Positions 1-8,188 of a DNA stretch of 64,000 nt are shown piece by piece (within the stretch, counting starts at the first letter, position 1; each line of letters opens with the position of its first letter). The notes beneath the pieces were generated by a model. That model searched no databases. It saw only the letters and a program-made list of their open reading frames with translations, and was not told the DNA's origin. The stretch spans positions 591,501-655,500 of the forward strand of contig NZ_CP067134.1 of assembly GCF_028553765.1 (NCBI RefSeq), given 5' to 3'. Made by a program: the position numbers and the translations under genes. This stretch comes from Paracoccus stylophorae. GTDB lineage: Bacteria > Pseudomonadota > Alphaproteobacteria > Rhodobacterales > Rhodobacteraceae.

Positions 1-1
1 T

Positions 2-226
2 ATCGCGCAACTCATCCTGTCAGGCGACGCCGATCCGGCGCAGGGCGAACGACAGCTTCTGACGGCCATCGAACAGCTGAGCCAGGTGTTCGATGATCGC
101 GACAGCCGGAACATTCTGGCAGATGCCACCCGGCTGGCGCTCGCAGGGGCAACCTATCCGGCGATGCGCCGCCTGCACGAGCTTCTGCCGCGCGAGGCGC
201 GGCTGTTCGCTGCGCGCAGGCAATGA
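2..226 (+). CDS. flbT: Flagellin-translation regulator FlbT, 3' end only
   Basis: The reading frame is open from the first base of the window and stops at TGA 224-226, so the N-terminus lies outside. The 74 visible residues resemble the C-terminal helical part of FlbT: an ILSGD...LLTAIEQLSQVF stretch, then a conserved end in which a small residue-Tyr/Pro-Ala-Met-Arg-Arg-Leu helix leads into LLPREA. In alphaproteobacteria FlbT works with FlaF to control translation of flagellin mRNA. The DUF1217 gene starts 8 bp downstream, which is the usual flagellar company in Rhodobacteraceae. The family call rests on a short fragment and on context, so it is moderate only. Confidence 0.55.
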   Translation: MAQLILSGDADPAQGERQLLTAIEQLSQVFDDRDSRNILADATRLALAGATYPAMRRLHELLPREARLFAARRQ

Positions 227-233
227 GGCTCAG

Positions 234-1019
234 ATGACAGGCGCGATCAGTTTTGGCGCAGCGGGGGTTGCGGGCTGGCAGATCCTGAAACGCAGCGAGC
301 AGCGGCAGATGGCCATCGTGGCCCAGGACGTGTCGATCCGGCGCGACACGGACCATTTTCGCGAGAAGCTGCCGGCGATCCGATCTGGCGCCGACCTTGT
401 TCAGGATTATCGGACGCTGCGCGTGGCCTTGGGTGCATTCGGTCTGGAGGATGATCTTTCAAGCAAGGCGTTCATCCGCAAGGTGCTGGAAGCCGACACG
501 ACCGATCCCCGGTCACTGGTCAACAGGCTCAGCGACAAAAGATATCTGCGACTGGCCGAAGCTTTCGGGTACGGAACTGGTCCGACGGGTCAGGGCGATC
601 TGACGGACCGGATCGCGGTCGCCTATATGCAGAAGGAATTCGAACGTCGCGTCGGCGAGGGGAGTGAGAACCTGCGCCTTGCGCTTAACGCGCGCCGGGA
701 ATTGTCGCAGTTTCGCGACCGCGAATCGACGGACAAGACGTTGTGGTACGAGGTGATGGGAAACCCGCCCCTTCGCAAGGTTTTTGAGGGGGCGTTCGGC
801 TTCGGCACCTCTTATGGAAAGCTGCCCATCGACCGACAGCTGGACGAATTCACCGAGGCATCTGAACGGCTTTTGGGCAGCGCGTCGTTCAAGGCGATCG
901 GAAGCGGTGAGCGCGTCGACAAGCTGATCCGAACCTTTCTGGCGCGTGAGCAGATGAAATCGTCTGAGGTGCAGAATCGCTATAGCTCGGCGTTGACGCT
1001 GCTGACGATGTCGCGATGA
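234..1019 (+). CDS. DUF1217 flagellar-associated protein
   Basis: The product has 261 residues, starting at the ATG 8 bp after flbT; an in-frame ATG further upstream would run through flbT and is rejected. It is a mostly helical soluble protein without a signal peptide. It shows the pattern of the DUF1217 family: an early DYRTLRVALGAFGL segment near residue 60, an FIRKVLEADT/SDKRYLRLAEAFGYG stretch, and a repeated motif later (VFEGAFGFG). DUF1217 proteins are encoded in flagellar clusters of Rhodobacterales and Rhizobiales, and their mechanism is not established. The spacing suggests co-transcription with flbT. This is the last flagellar gene; the next gene is convergent and metabolic. Confidence 0.75.
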   Translation: MTGAISFGAAGVAGWQILKRSEQRQMAIVAQDVSIRRDTDHFREKLPAIRSGADLVQDYRTLRVALGAFGLEDDLSSKAFIRKVLEADTTDPRSLVNRLSDKRYLRLAEAFGYGTGPTGQGDLTDRIAVAYMQKEFERRVGEGSENLRLALNARRELSQFRDRESTDKTLWYEVMGNPPLRKVFEGAFGFGTSYGKLPIDRQLDEFTEASERLLGSASFKAIGSGERVDKLIRTFLAREQMKSSEVQNRYSSALTLLTMSR

Positions 1020-1273
1020 GTGGCGAGCTTGGAAAGCCGTCCTGCGCGCTGGCGGCAAGGGAAGCGTGTAGCTCGCAGCGGTGGCCGCGGCCCGTCTTGC
1101 GCATATTCTCCGCTGCTGAAAAGAATGGGCGTCGAAGAAACCGCGCGGTTCTGGCGAATGCAGGTTCGGCGCGGCCGGACAGGTTGATCCGCGGAAAACA
1201 CCGGATCGTGGCGCTGAACGTCGGCAGCCGGCGCCCTCGAGCTCTGAGCCGCGATGGCCGAGGGCCGCGCCCG

Positions 1274-2053
1274 TCAGTCGAACGGGCTGGCCTTTCCGCC
1301 AGGATGCACATGATGGTAATAATCGGTCAGGCGCAGTTCTGCGGCGGCCGCCTGATCCAGAACCACCGTCGCCTTGCGATGCAGTTGCAGCGCCGAGGCC
1401 GGGCAGGCCGCCGACAGCGGCCCCTCGACCATGGCGGCGACAGCCGGCGCTTTCGATGCGCCGGTGGCCAGCAGCAGGCAATGTTTTGCATCCAGGATCG
1501 TGCCCACCCCCATGGTGATCGCGTAGGCGGGCGGTTCCGTGCCGGCGTCGAAATAGGGGCGGTTCGCCTCGCGCGTGCTGCGCGTCAGGGTCTTGATCCT
1601 GGTCCGCGAGTTCAGGGACGAGGTCGGTTCGTTGAAACCGATATGTCCGTTGCGGCCGATGCCCAGCAATTGCAGGTCGATACCCCCGGCCTCTTCGATC
1701 CGCCGGTCATAGGCGTCGGCCTCGGCCCGCGGATCGGCGGCATCGCCGCGCGGCAGATGGGCGTTTTGCGGGTCGATGTCGATATGGTCGAAAAGCCGTT
1801 CCTGCATATAGCTGTGATAGGAGGCGGGATGATCCGGCGACAGGCCGACATATTCGTCCAGATTGAAGGTCACGACCCCGGCAAAGGACAGCGAGGCGCG
1901 GTGCAGTTCGGACAGGCGCCGGTAAAGCGGCTCCATCGTGCCGCCGGTCGCCAGACCCAGAACGGTGCGGGGGCGGGATCGCACCTGCGTCTCGATCAGT
2001 TCAGCCGTCCGGTTTATCGCAGCCTCGTGCGTCTCGCAGATCAGGACTTTCAC
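1274..2053 (-). CDS. nagB: Glucosamine-6-phosphate deaminase
   Basis: A 259-residue protein of the NagB/6-phosphogluconolactonase fold that converts glucosamine-6-phosphate to fructose-6-phosphate and ammonia. Visible family motifs are ATGGTMEP (about 35-42), the NLDEY loop with the catalytic Asp (about 64-68), and GIGRNGHIGFNEP (131-143) carrying the catalytic His and Glu. The start is GTG; it overlaps the nanK stop by 4 bp (GTGA), which indicates translational coupling. It is the last gene of the leftward sialic acid operon and delivers the carbon to glycolysis. No terminator with a clear T-run was seen in the 254 bp between this gene and the flagellar gene. Confidence 0.93.
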   Translation of the reverse strand: MKVLICETHEAAINRTAELIETQVRSRPRTVLGLATGGTMEPLYRRLSELHRASLSFAGVVTFNLDEYVGLSPDHPASYHSYMQERLFDHIDIDPQNAHLPRGDAADPRAEADAYDRRIEEAGGIDLQLLGIGRNGHIGFNEPTSSLNSRTRIKTLTRSTREANRPYFDAGTEPPAYAITMGVGTILDAKHCLLLATGASKAPAVAAMVEGPLSAACPASALQLHRKATVVLDQAAAAELRLTDYYHHVHPGGKASPFD

Positions 2054-2910
2054 GATATATCCTCTTCAGTCATGAGTGCGCCGATCAGGGCGCTGTCCTG
2101 TCCCAGGGATGCCGGATTCACCGGCACCCGGAACAGTTCGGGTTCGGATGTCAGATGCGACTGCACCCGCAGCAGATAGCCGGGTGCCAGCCCTACGCCG
2201 CCGCCGATCGCGACCCGGTCCAGTCCGAACAACGCCGTCAGGTCGGCGATCTGCCGGGCCACCGCCGCGGCCGAGCGGTCGATTGCCGCCCTGGCGCGAT
2301 CCGAGGTGTCGGCGAACGCCGCGCGGGCGTCTGGGGTGCCTGCGGCCAGCGCAATCGCACGTCCGGATGCGACCGATTCGACCGTGCCCCACCGCCCCGA
2401 ACCGCACCGCGCGGTGCCAAGCGGCGAGGACATGAAGCCCAGATGGCCGGCCAGCCCGTTCGCGCTTTGCAGCAGGCGTCCGTTCAGCACGATCCCGCCG
2501 CCCACGCCGGTCGAGACCGTCAGATAGGCAAAATGGGCCGAGCCTGCGCCCGCGCCCTTGCGCGCCTCGGCCAGCGCGGCGGCGGCGGCGTCGTTGCGGA
2601 CGCTGACATCGGGTCCGAAACGATCCTGCAACTGCGCCAGCAAGGGTTCGGCCCCGATGCCCGAGAGGGTGGCGGCGTTCACCGCCTGCCAGTTCCCGTC
2701 GGCGCTGATGCGGCCTGCCACTGCCGTGCCCAAGCGGTCGCCGCGCCGAAAGCCAAGCTGCGACAGCAAGCCGGCAAGCGTCTCCAGCTGTTGTGCCAGA
2801 CCTGCCTGCCCGTCAGTCGGGGCCTGCAGCCTGGCCACGACCTGACCGTTGGTCACGACGGCGGCGGCGGTCTTGGTGCCGCCAAGATCGATTGCGAAAC
2901 CTTGCGTCAT
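2050..2910 (-). CDS. nanK: ROK-family N-acetylmannosamine kinase
   Basis: A 286-residue ROK sugar kinase. The N-terminal ATP-binding loop reads DLGGTKTAAA (about 8-17), followed by the NDAAAAALAEA catalytic segment and the STGVGGGI glycine motif. The zinc-binding CxCGxxGCxE signature of most ROK kinases is degenerate here: only the first CG and a Glu remain in the ARCGSGRWGTVES stretch, as is common in NanK enzymes. The assignment to ManNAc phosphorylation (giving ManNAc-6-P) comes from its position between nanE and nagB, each junction overlapping by 4 bp. A glucokinase or GlcNAc kinase activity cannot be excluded from sequence alone. Confidence 0.85.
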   Translation of the reverse strand: MTQGFAIDLGGTKTAAAVVTNGQVVARLQAPTDGQAGLAQQLETLAGLLSQLGFRRGDRLGTAVAGRISADGNWQAVNAATLSGIGAEPLLAQLQDRFGPDVSVRNDAAAAALAEARKGAGAGSAHFAYLTVSTGVGGGIVLNGRLLQSANGLAGHLGFMSSPLGTARCGSGRWGTVESVASGRAIALAAGTPDARAAFADTSDRARAAIDRSAAAVARQIADLTALFGLDRVAIGGGVGLAPGYLLRVQSHLTSEPELFRVPVNPASLGQDSALIGALMTEEDIS

Positions 2911-3581
2911 CTGTCTGCCCTGACCGCCCTGGCGAACCAGCCCGTCATCACCTCAAGCCGCGTCAGCGCGCTGCCGACGGTTACCGCGTCGGCGCCGGCG
3001 GCCATGGCGCTGGCGGCCATGGCGGGGGTGTTCAGACGACCCTCGGCCATGACGAAGCCGCCAAGGCGGCGGAATGCCGCGATCAGGTCCAGATCGGGGG
3101 CATCGTCGTCACGCGCGGTTTCGGCGGTATATCCGGACAGGGTGGTGCCGGTGATCCGGGCGCCGGCGGCCAGCGCGTCGCGCGCATCGGCCTCGGTCGC
3201 GCAATCGGCCATCGCGACCGCGCCGCCTGCCAGGATCGCCGCCAGCACGTCGTCGCGGGCATCGGTGCGGGGGCGGGGGGTTGCGTCATAGGCCACGATA
3301 TCGGCGCCGGCCGCGATCAGATCGCGGGCCTGATCCATAGTCACGGTGATGCGGACCGGGCTGTCGGGCAGGTCGCTTTTGACGATGCCGATGATCGGCA
3401 CATCGACCCGCGGGCGGGTGGCGCGCAGGTTTTCGACCCCCTCGATCCGCAGGCCGCTGGCCCCGCCCGCGACCGCCGCCTGCGCCATCGCGGCAACGAT
3501 GCGCGGATCGTCCATCGGCCCGTCATCGACCGGCTGGCAGGACACCACCAGCCCGCCTTGCAGTCTTTCCAGCACGCTCAT
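2907..3581 (-). CDS. nanE: N-acetylmannosamine-6-phosphate 2-epimerase
   Basis: A 224-residue TIM-barrel protein of the NanE family that interconverts ManNAc-6-P and GlcNAc-6-P. Recognisable segments are VVSCQPVDDGPMDDP at the N-terminus, GASGLRIEG and VPIIGIVKSDLPDSPVRITV (strand with the catalytic Lys region), ADIVAYDATPRPR, and AEGRLNTPAMA with GADAVTVGSALT at the C-terminal phosphate-binding end. Its start overlaps the siaM stop and its stop overlaps the nanK start (ATGA junctions). It fills the second enzymatic step after NanK. The product GlcNAc-6-P would still need NagA, which is not encoded here. Confidence 0.93.
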   Translation of the reverse strand: MSVLERLQGGLVVSCQPVDDGPMDDPRIVAAMAQAAVAGGASGLRIEGVENLRATRPRVDVPIIGIVKSDLPDSPVRITVTMDQARDLIAAGADIVAYDATPRPRTDARDDVLAAILAGGAVAMADCATEADARDALAAGARITGTTLSGYTAETARDDDAPDLDLIAAFRRLGGFVMAEGRLNTPAMAASAMAAGADAVTVGSALTRLEVMTGWFARAVRADR

Positions 3582-4852
3582 CTCATCATCCCGGGCAGGC
3601 CGGTGGCAAGGATCGGAAAGACGCAGACCAGGATCAGGACCACGATGGGCGGGATCAGCCAGGGCAGGATCGCCCGGGCCAGCCGCTGGAACGGGATGCC
3701 GCCCACCTGCGCCACGACGAACAGCGCCATGCCCATCGGCGGCGTCAGGATCGAGATCATCAGGTTCAGCACCACGATGATGCCGAAATGCACCGGGTCG
3801 ATGCCGAAACCCAGGGCAATCGGAACCAGGATCGGCACGACGATCAGCAGGATCACCAGCGATTCGACGAACATCCCCAAAACGAAGATCATCAGGTTCA
3901 CCGCGATCAGAAAGCTGACCGGACCGTCGGCGATGCCAAGAAACAGTGCCGCGATCTGTTGCGGGGCCTGTTCGCGCGCCAGCACATAGCCCAGCAGCGA
4001 CACGCCCGCAATGATCATGGCGATGCTGGCCGAGGTCGCGGTGGTCTCATAGATTGCGTCCCACAGCCGGCGCCAGGTCAGTTCGCGATAGAAGATCAGG
4101 TCGATCAGGATGGCATAGACGACCGTGACCGCCGCCGCCTCGGTCGGCGAGAACAGGCCGCTGAAGATGCCGCCCACGATCACCGCCGGGGTCAGCAGCG
4201 CCGGAAAGGACCGGATGAACAGCCCGAACAGCGCGGGCAGGCCCGGCCAGGCGTCGCGCGGATAGTCGCGGCGCGAGGCGATGACATAGACCATGACCAT
4301 CAGCGCCACGGCGCACAGCACGCCCGGCACGACGCCGCCCAGGAAAAGCTGCCCGATCGAGGTGTTCGAGATGACGCCGTACAGAACCATGGTGATCGAG
4401 GGCGGCACCAGCGGCCCGATCATGGACGAGGCCGCGGTGACTGAACCGGCAAATTCGTCGTCATAGCCGGCCTTGCGCATCGCCTCGATCTCCATCTTTC
4501 CCAGACCGCCGGCATCGGCCAGCGCCGATCCCGACATGCCCGAAAAGAACAGGCTTGCCATGATGTTCACGTGGCCCAGCCCGCCGCGGATATGACCGAC
4601 CAGCGCGCGGGCAAAGCCGAACAGCAGATTGGTGATCCCCGCGCCGTTCAGGATCGCGGCGGCAAGGATGAACAGCGGCACGGCCAGCATGGGAAAACTG
4701 TTCAGCCCGTCGACCATCCGCGACAGCGCGAAGGCCAGGCCCAGCCCGGACCAGTAGAAATATCCCATCGAGACGAGGATCATCGAAATCCCGATCGGCA
4801 CGCCGATCAGAACCAGAACCAGCCAGCCGATGGCGATGATGGACAGGATCAC
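3578..4852 (-). CDS. siaM: TRAP transporter large membrane subunit, sialic acid type
   Basis: A 424-residue DctM-family protein with roughly a dozen hydrophobic helices spread over its whole length and the family-typical motifs GVPIGISMILVS near the N-terminus, FFSGMSGSALADAGGLG (about 102-118), and MIGPLVPPSITMVLYG. It forms the sodium-driven transport channel of a tripartite ATP-independent transporter. The start codon is GTG, overlapping the siaQ stop (GTGA), so the small subunit, large subunit and nanE are translationally coupled. The substrate is inferred from the neighbouring sialic acid enzymes; the DctM subunit itself does not reveal it. Confidence 0.9.
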   Translation of the reverse strand: MILSIIAIGWLVLVLIGVPIGISMILVSMGYFYWSGLGLAFALSRMVDGLNSFPMLAVPLFILAAAILNGAGITNLLFGFARALVGHIRGGLGHVNIMASLFFSGMSGSALADAGGLGKMEIEAMRKAGYDDEFAGSVTAASSMIGPLVPPSITMVLYGVISNTSIGQLFLGGVVPGVLCAVALMVMVYVIASRRDYPRDAWPGLPALFGLFIRSFPALLTPAVIVGGIFSGLFSPTEAAAVTVVYAILIDLIFYRELTWRRLWDAIYETTATSASIAMIIAGVSLLGYVLAREQAPQQIAALFLGIADGPVSFLIAVNLMIFVLGMFVESLVILLIVVPILVPIALGFGIDPVHFGIIVVLNLMISILTPPMGMALFVVAQVGGIPFQRLARAILPWLIPPIVVLILVCVFPILATGLPGMMR

Positions 4853-5334
4853 AGCGCGGTCTCCACTTTCTCGGGGTCATGGCGGTGACCCACGCCCAGG
4901 ATCCGCCGGATCACCCGGTGGGCGATCAGGATCATCGCGACCAGCCCCGAGGCGTAAAGCAGCGCATCGCTGACCGGCAGGGTGACGGCCTCGTTCGACC
5001 AGGTGCGCTGGACGGTCTTCCAGCCGATCCAGACCAGATGCAGCACGATCGCCAGGTAGATCGCGTCGATGACGGTGAAGATCGCCACCCGCAGCTTGCG
5101 CCGCAGCCCCTCGACCAGGAAACCCATGCGAAGCTGGGTGTCGGTGCGTTCGACCTCGGCAATGCCGATCATCGCCATCCATACCCACAGCCAGCGCGCG
5201 GTTTCCTCGGTCCAGACCGGCCCGGTGAACAGCGCCGTGCGGCCAAGGATCTGGATCATCAGCACGACGATCAGGACGATGAACAGGACCGACGCGACGA
5301 TCCCTTCGGGGCTGTATCTGCGAAGCGGTTTCAC
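4849..5334 (-). CDS. siaQ: TRAP transporter small membrane subunit, sialic acid type
   Basis: A DctQ-family protein of 161 residues with four predicted membrane helices (about 12-32, 47-66, 85-108, 125-145) and the TEETARWLWVWMAMIG signature after the first helix. I chose the GTG at 5334, preceded by GGAAG; an in-frame ATG at 5403 would add 23 very basic residues (RRGRSPRR...) unlike DctQ proteins and would begin directly after the siaP stop. The partner large subunit follows with a 4-bp overlap. A 70-bp spacer separates it from siaP, a normal place for differential expression of the abundant binding protein, but no clear hairpin was seen in it. Confidence 0.85.
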   Translation of the reverse strand: MKPLRRYSPEGIVASVLFIVLIVVLMIQILGRTALFTGPVWTEETARWLWVWMAMIGIAEVERTDTQLRMGFLVEGLRRKLRVAIFTVIDAIYLAIVLHLVWIGWKTVQRTWSNEAVTLPVSDALLYASGLVAMILIAHRVIRRILGVGHRHDPEKVETAL

Positions 5335-5404
5335 GTGCGTCTTCCTTGTTGCAGGGTCCTGTTTGCGGATGCGGCGGGGCGACCGGCCCCGCCGCATCGC
5401 CACC

Positions 5405-6361
5405 TCATTCCGCCGTCACGTTGGCGATCGAGCCTTCACCGAATTCCTCTTCCAGCGTGTCGTAATAGCCCTGCATCGCCTCGCGGAACGGCTCGAGATC
5501 GGGGCGGGTGATCGTCAGGCCGCGTTCCTCGAACACCTTCAGCAGTTCTTCCTCGCCGGTTTGCAGCAGATCGTCGTTCAGCTTGCCGCCCGCCTCGATG
5601 GCGGTGTTGATCCATTCCTTTTCCTGATCCGAAAATCCGTCCCAGGTGTCCTTGCCGATCAGCACCGCCGACGAGGCCACGAAATGGTTGGTCAGCGCGA
5701 CCGAGCTTTGCACCTCGTAGAATTTCTGCGCGTCGATGGTGGTCAGCGGGTTTTCCTGCGCGTCGACCTGATTGGTCTGCAGCGCCAGATACACCTCGGG
5801 GAAGGCGACCGGGGCCGGGGTCGCGCCCACGGCTTCGGCATAGGCGATCAGGAACGGCACGTTGGGCGTGCGCAGGCGCAGGCCCTGCATGTCCTCGATC
5901 GAGTTGATCGGCTTGTTCGCGGTGGTCTGGCGGGTGCCGTAATACCACACGTCCAGCACGTGAATGCCCTGTTCCTCGAACTTGCCGGCCATCTCCTGAC
6001 CCCAGGGACCGTCCACGACCCGTTTCAGCTGGTCGTAGTCGCTGATGACATAGGGGGCGCCGATCAGCTTCAGTTCGGGAATGGTATAGGACATGTCGGG
6101 ATAGCCGGTGATGACCATGTCCAGTTCGCCCGCCTGTGCCTGCTGCACCATGGCCTTGAAATCGCCAAGCGTGGCCGAGGGGAACAGCGTCACGGTCAGT
6201 TCGCCGCCCGAGATTTCCTCAAGCGAGCGGGCGAATTCGGCCGCGCCCTTGTAGACCGGCGTCGCCTCGTTGTCCTGCAGACCCAGGGTCAGTTCGCGGG
6301 CATCGGCCGCCGCGCTCAGCGCGATCACGGCCGCGCCGGCCATCAGGAATTTCGTCAGCAT
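5405..6361 (-). CDS. siaP: TRAP transporter substrate-binding protein, probable sialic acid binder
   Basis: A 318-residue periplasmic DctP-family receptor. Residues 1-21 form a signal peptide ending ADA-RE. The ligand-anchoring region reads LRLRTPNVPF (161-170) with the arginine that pairs with the substrate carboxylate in TRAP receptors, followed by PVAFPEVYLALQTNQVDAQENP (184-205), the DctP hallmark with the Asn in QENP. The start is preceded by a strong GAGGAGG site. It lies 30 bp after nanR and upstream of siaQ-siaM. Specificity for sialic acid is inferred from the operon; related receptors bind other organic acids. Confidence 0.88.
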   Translation of the reverse strand: MLTKFLMAGAAVIALSAAADARELTLGLQDNEATPVYKGAAEFARSLEEISGGELTVTLFPSATLGDFKAMVQQAQAGELDMVITGYPDMSYTIPELKLIGAPYVISDYDQLKRVVDGPWGQEMAGKFEEQGIHVLDVWYYGTRQTTANKPINSIEDMQGLRLRTPNVPFLIAYAEAVGATPAPVAFPEVYLALQTNQVDAQENPLTTIDAQKFYEVQSSVALTNHFVASSAVLIGKDTWDGFSDQEKEWINTAIEAGGKLNDDLLQTGEEELLKVFEERGLTITRPDLEPFREAMQGYYDTLEEEFGEGSIANVTAE

Positions 6362-6391
6362 GTCATCCTCCTCGTTGATGCAGATGTCTTG

Positions 6392-7114
6392 TCATTCGGT
6401 TTTCGATGGCGCGTCCTGCCGCGCTGCGGACAGCCGCGCGCGATAGGACCGCGCCAGATGGTGATCCATCACATCGGTGGCGGTCAGAACGTCGCCGTTC
6501 AGAACCGCCTCATAGATGGCGCGATGTTCGTCATGGGCCATGCGGTCGTGCCGGACGGGGTCCTTGACGGGCGGGCGTTGGGCCAGCAGGTCGGACACGA
6601 ACATGTCGTGCAGCGTCAGGATCACCGGATTGCCCACGATCGAGACCAGCGCGCGGTGAAAGGCGATGTCGGTATCGGCGAAATCCGAGGTGCCGATGGC
6701 GGTTTCGTTCAGCGCCAGCGCATCCTGAAGCCGCGCGATCTGGATGCGGTCGCCGCGCATCGCGGCCTCGCGCGCCGCGCCCGTTTCGATGAACTGGCGC
6801 ATCTGTTCCAGATGCGCGCCCCCCTCGGCATCGCCCATCAAATCGCGGATATTGCCGGCGGCGGAGTGCAGGATCGCCTGAAGGGACGGGCGGCTGGCGC
6901 GGGGTCTGCGGCCGCCGCCGGAATCCAGAAAGCCCCGCATCTGCATCTGCGCCAGCGCCTCTCGCACCGTCGGGCGCGAGGCATCGAAGCGTTCGCACAG
7001 CTCACGTTCGGGCGGCAGCGGCTGGCCCTGCGGCAACTCGCCGCTGCGGATGCTGGCGATCAGCCGGTTGGCGATCAGGTCGGACATGCGGAGTGCAGGT
7101 GACGTGCTGTCCAT
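6392..7114 (-). CDS. nanR: GntR/FadR-family regulator of the sialic acid locus
   Basis: A 240-residue protein starting at the ATG at 7114 (MDSTSPALRMSD), preceded by GGGGGAGG. A longer start at 7159 would lie inside the operator and is unlikely. Residues about 10-75 form a GntR winged helix-turn-helix (RLIASIRSGELPQGQPLPPE, then the recognition helix in FDASRPTVREALAQM). The rest is an all-helical FCD effector domain with metal-ligand-type residues in DTDIAFHRALV and the closing HLARSYRAR helix. It is the first gene of the leftward operon and faces nanA, so it is the obvious regulator of both arms, probably autoregulated through the palindrome at 7149-7166. Confidence 0.88.
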   Translation of the reverse strand: MDSTSPALRMSDLIANRLIASIRSGELPQGQPLPPERELCERFDASRPTVREALAQMQMRGFLDSGGGRRPRASRPSLQAILHSAAGNIRDLMGDAEGGAHLEQMRQFIETGAAREAAMRGDRIQIARLQDALALNETAIGTSDFADTDIAFHRALVSIVGNPVILTLHDMFVSDLLAQRPPVKDPVRHDRMAHDEHRAIYEAVLNGDVLTATDVMDHHLARSYRARLSAARQDAPSKTE

Positions 7115-7148
7115 GGCCTCCCCCCAATCGCCGCGCGTTCGGATTTTT

Positions 7149-7166
7149 GGTAATACCATAATTACC
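7149..7166. promoter_or_regulatory. Candidate NanR operator, GGTAAT-N6-ATTACC
   Basis: A perfect 6-bp inverted repeat with a 6-bp AT-rich centre (ACCATA) sits in the only gap between nanR and nanA. It lies just upstream of the nanA -35 box and, on the other strand, downstream of a TTGACA (7175-7170) that could serve the nanR operon, so one bound repressor could block both promoters. The half-site also contains GGTA, as do the GGTATA repeats bound by E. coli NanR. Binding is inferred. Confidence 0.6.
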
Positions 7167-7168
7167 GA

Positions 7169-7196
7169 TTGTCAAACCAGTTTTCGTCCCTATGCT
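7169..7196 (+). promoter_or_regulatory. Candidate nanA promoter
   Basis: TTGTCA (7169-7174) and TATGCT (7191-7196) are separated by 16 bp, a good housekeeping-type promoter 27 bp upstream of the nanA start. The -35 box abuts the palindrome at 7149-7166. Confidence 0.5.
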
Positions 7197-7222
7197 GTTC
7201 GCATTATTCACGGAGATCAGAG

Positions 7223-8113
7223 ATGAGCAAGATTCTTGCCGGCATGCATGCCGCGCTGATGACGGGTCTGGACGATGAGGGCGGCTTCAGCCCGGACCGT
7301 CAGCGCGCGCTGGACGACTACGTCCTGCGGCAGGGGCTGGCGGGTCTTTACGTCGGCGGCAGCAGCGGGGAATCGGGTCTTCTGGGCACCGACGAATTGC
7401 TGGCCCAGCAAGAGGTCGTGGCCAATGACGCGAAGGGCACGACGCTGATCGCCCATGTCGGCGCACCGTCGCTGCGCGATTCGATCCGGCTGGCGCGGAA
7501 CGCCGCAAAGCTTGGCTATCACGGTCTGTCGGCGCTGCCGCCGCATTCCTATCCGTTCACCGATGCCGAAATCCTGGCCTATTATCGCGACCTTCAGGCG
7601 GCCACGGATCTGCCGCTGATCGTCTATGAGGTGCCGGTGCGCACCGGCCGCCCCATCGGCTTCGAGGTGCTGGTCGAGGTGCTGGGCCTGCCGAACGTGG
7701 CCGGGATCAAGTTCACCTCGAACGACATGTTCAAGCTGTCGATGCTGCGCCGCGCGCGCCCCGATTCCACCATGTTCTTCGGCTTTGACGAGATCTATCT
7801 GTCAGGTGCCGTGCTTGGCGCGGATGGCGGCATCGGGACGACCTATAACCTGTTGGGCAAGCTGTATGTGGCGCTGGACCGTGCCATCCGCGCCGGCGAT
7901 CTGGCCCAGGCGCAAAGGCTGCAAACCGTCTCGGCCCGTTTCGTCGAGGCGCTGCTGCCCATCGGCGTCCTGCCGGGGATGAAGGCCGGTTTCCGCGCCA
8001 TCGGGATCGAGATCGGCGCGACGCGCGCCCCGATGGCCGCGCGGACCGACGATGGCGATGCGCGCATGGCCGAAATCATGGCCCGCCCCGAATTCGCCGA
8101 ATGGGTGGCGTGA
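7223..8113 (+). CDS. nanA: N-acetylneuraminate lyase
   Basis: A 296-residue member of the DapA/NanA aldolase family that splits N-acetylneuraminate into N-acetylmannosamine and pyruvate. The length equals that of known lyases. The GGSSGE pyruvate-carboxylate loop (45-50), the catalytic Tyr in IVYEVP (Tyr135) and the Schiff-base Lys in GIKFTSND (Lys163) are all present; the sialic-lyase form GGSSGE, rather than GTTGE of DapA, supports the specific call. The ATG at 7223 has GGAG 7 bp upstream. It is transcribed divergently from the nanR-sia operon, so all import and breakdown genes are in one locus. Confidence 0.93.
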   Translation: MSKILAGMHAALMTGLDDEGGFSPDRQRALDDYVLRQGLAGLYVGGSSGESGLLGTDELLAQQEVVANDAKGTTLIAHVGAPSLRDSIRLARNAAKLGYHGLSALPPHSYPFTDAEILAYYRDLQAATDLPLIVYEVPVRTGRPIGFEVLVEVLGLPNVAGIKFTSNDMFKLSMLRRARPDSTMFFGFDEIYLSGAVLGADGGIGTTYNLLGKLYVALDRAIRAGDLAQAQRLQTVSARFVEALLPIGVLPGMKAGFRAIGIEIGATRAPMAARTDDGDARMAEIMARPEFAEWVA

Positions 8114-8126
8114 TCGCAAGGGCAAA

Positions 8127-8188
8127 GGGGATGCTGACGGACGCGGAGTGATACGGGCGGTGCGCAACCGGCGCGCTCAGCCATCCCC
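8127..8188. terminator. Possible bidirectional hairpin between nanA and prmA
   Basis: GGGGATGCTGA (8127-8137) pairs with TCAGcCATCCCC (8177-8188), giving an 11-bp stem with one bulged C and a 39-nt loop. It spans the 63-bp gap between two convergent genes and includes the prmA stop codon. No T-run follows, so the terminator role is uncertain. Confidence 0.3.

Noticed and set aside
1020..1273. Gap between DUF1217 and nagB examined for a small gene or terminator
   Set aside because: Frames across it are only extensions of antisense text; no ribosome site with a plausible product and no hairpin with a T-run.
6392..7159. Longer nanR start at 7159
   Set aside because: It would place the start codon inside the operator palindrome and add 15 residues unlike GntR regulators; the ATG at 7114 has a GA-rich site before it.
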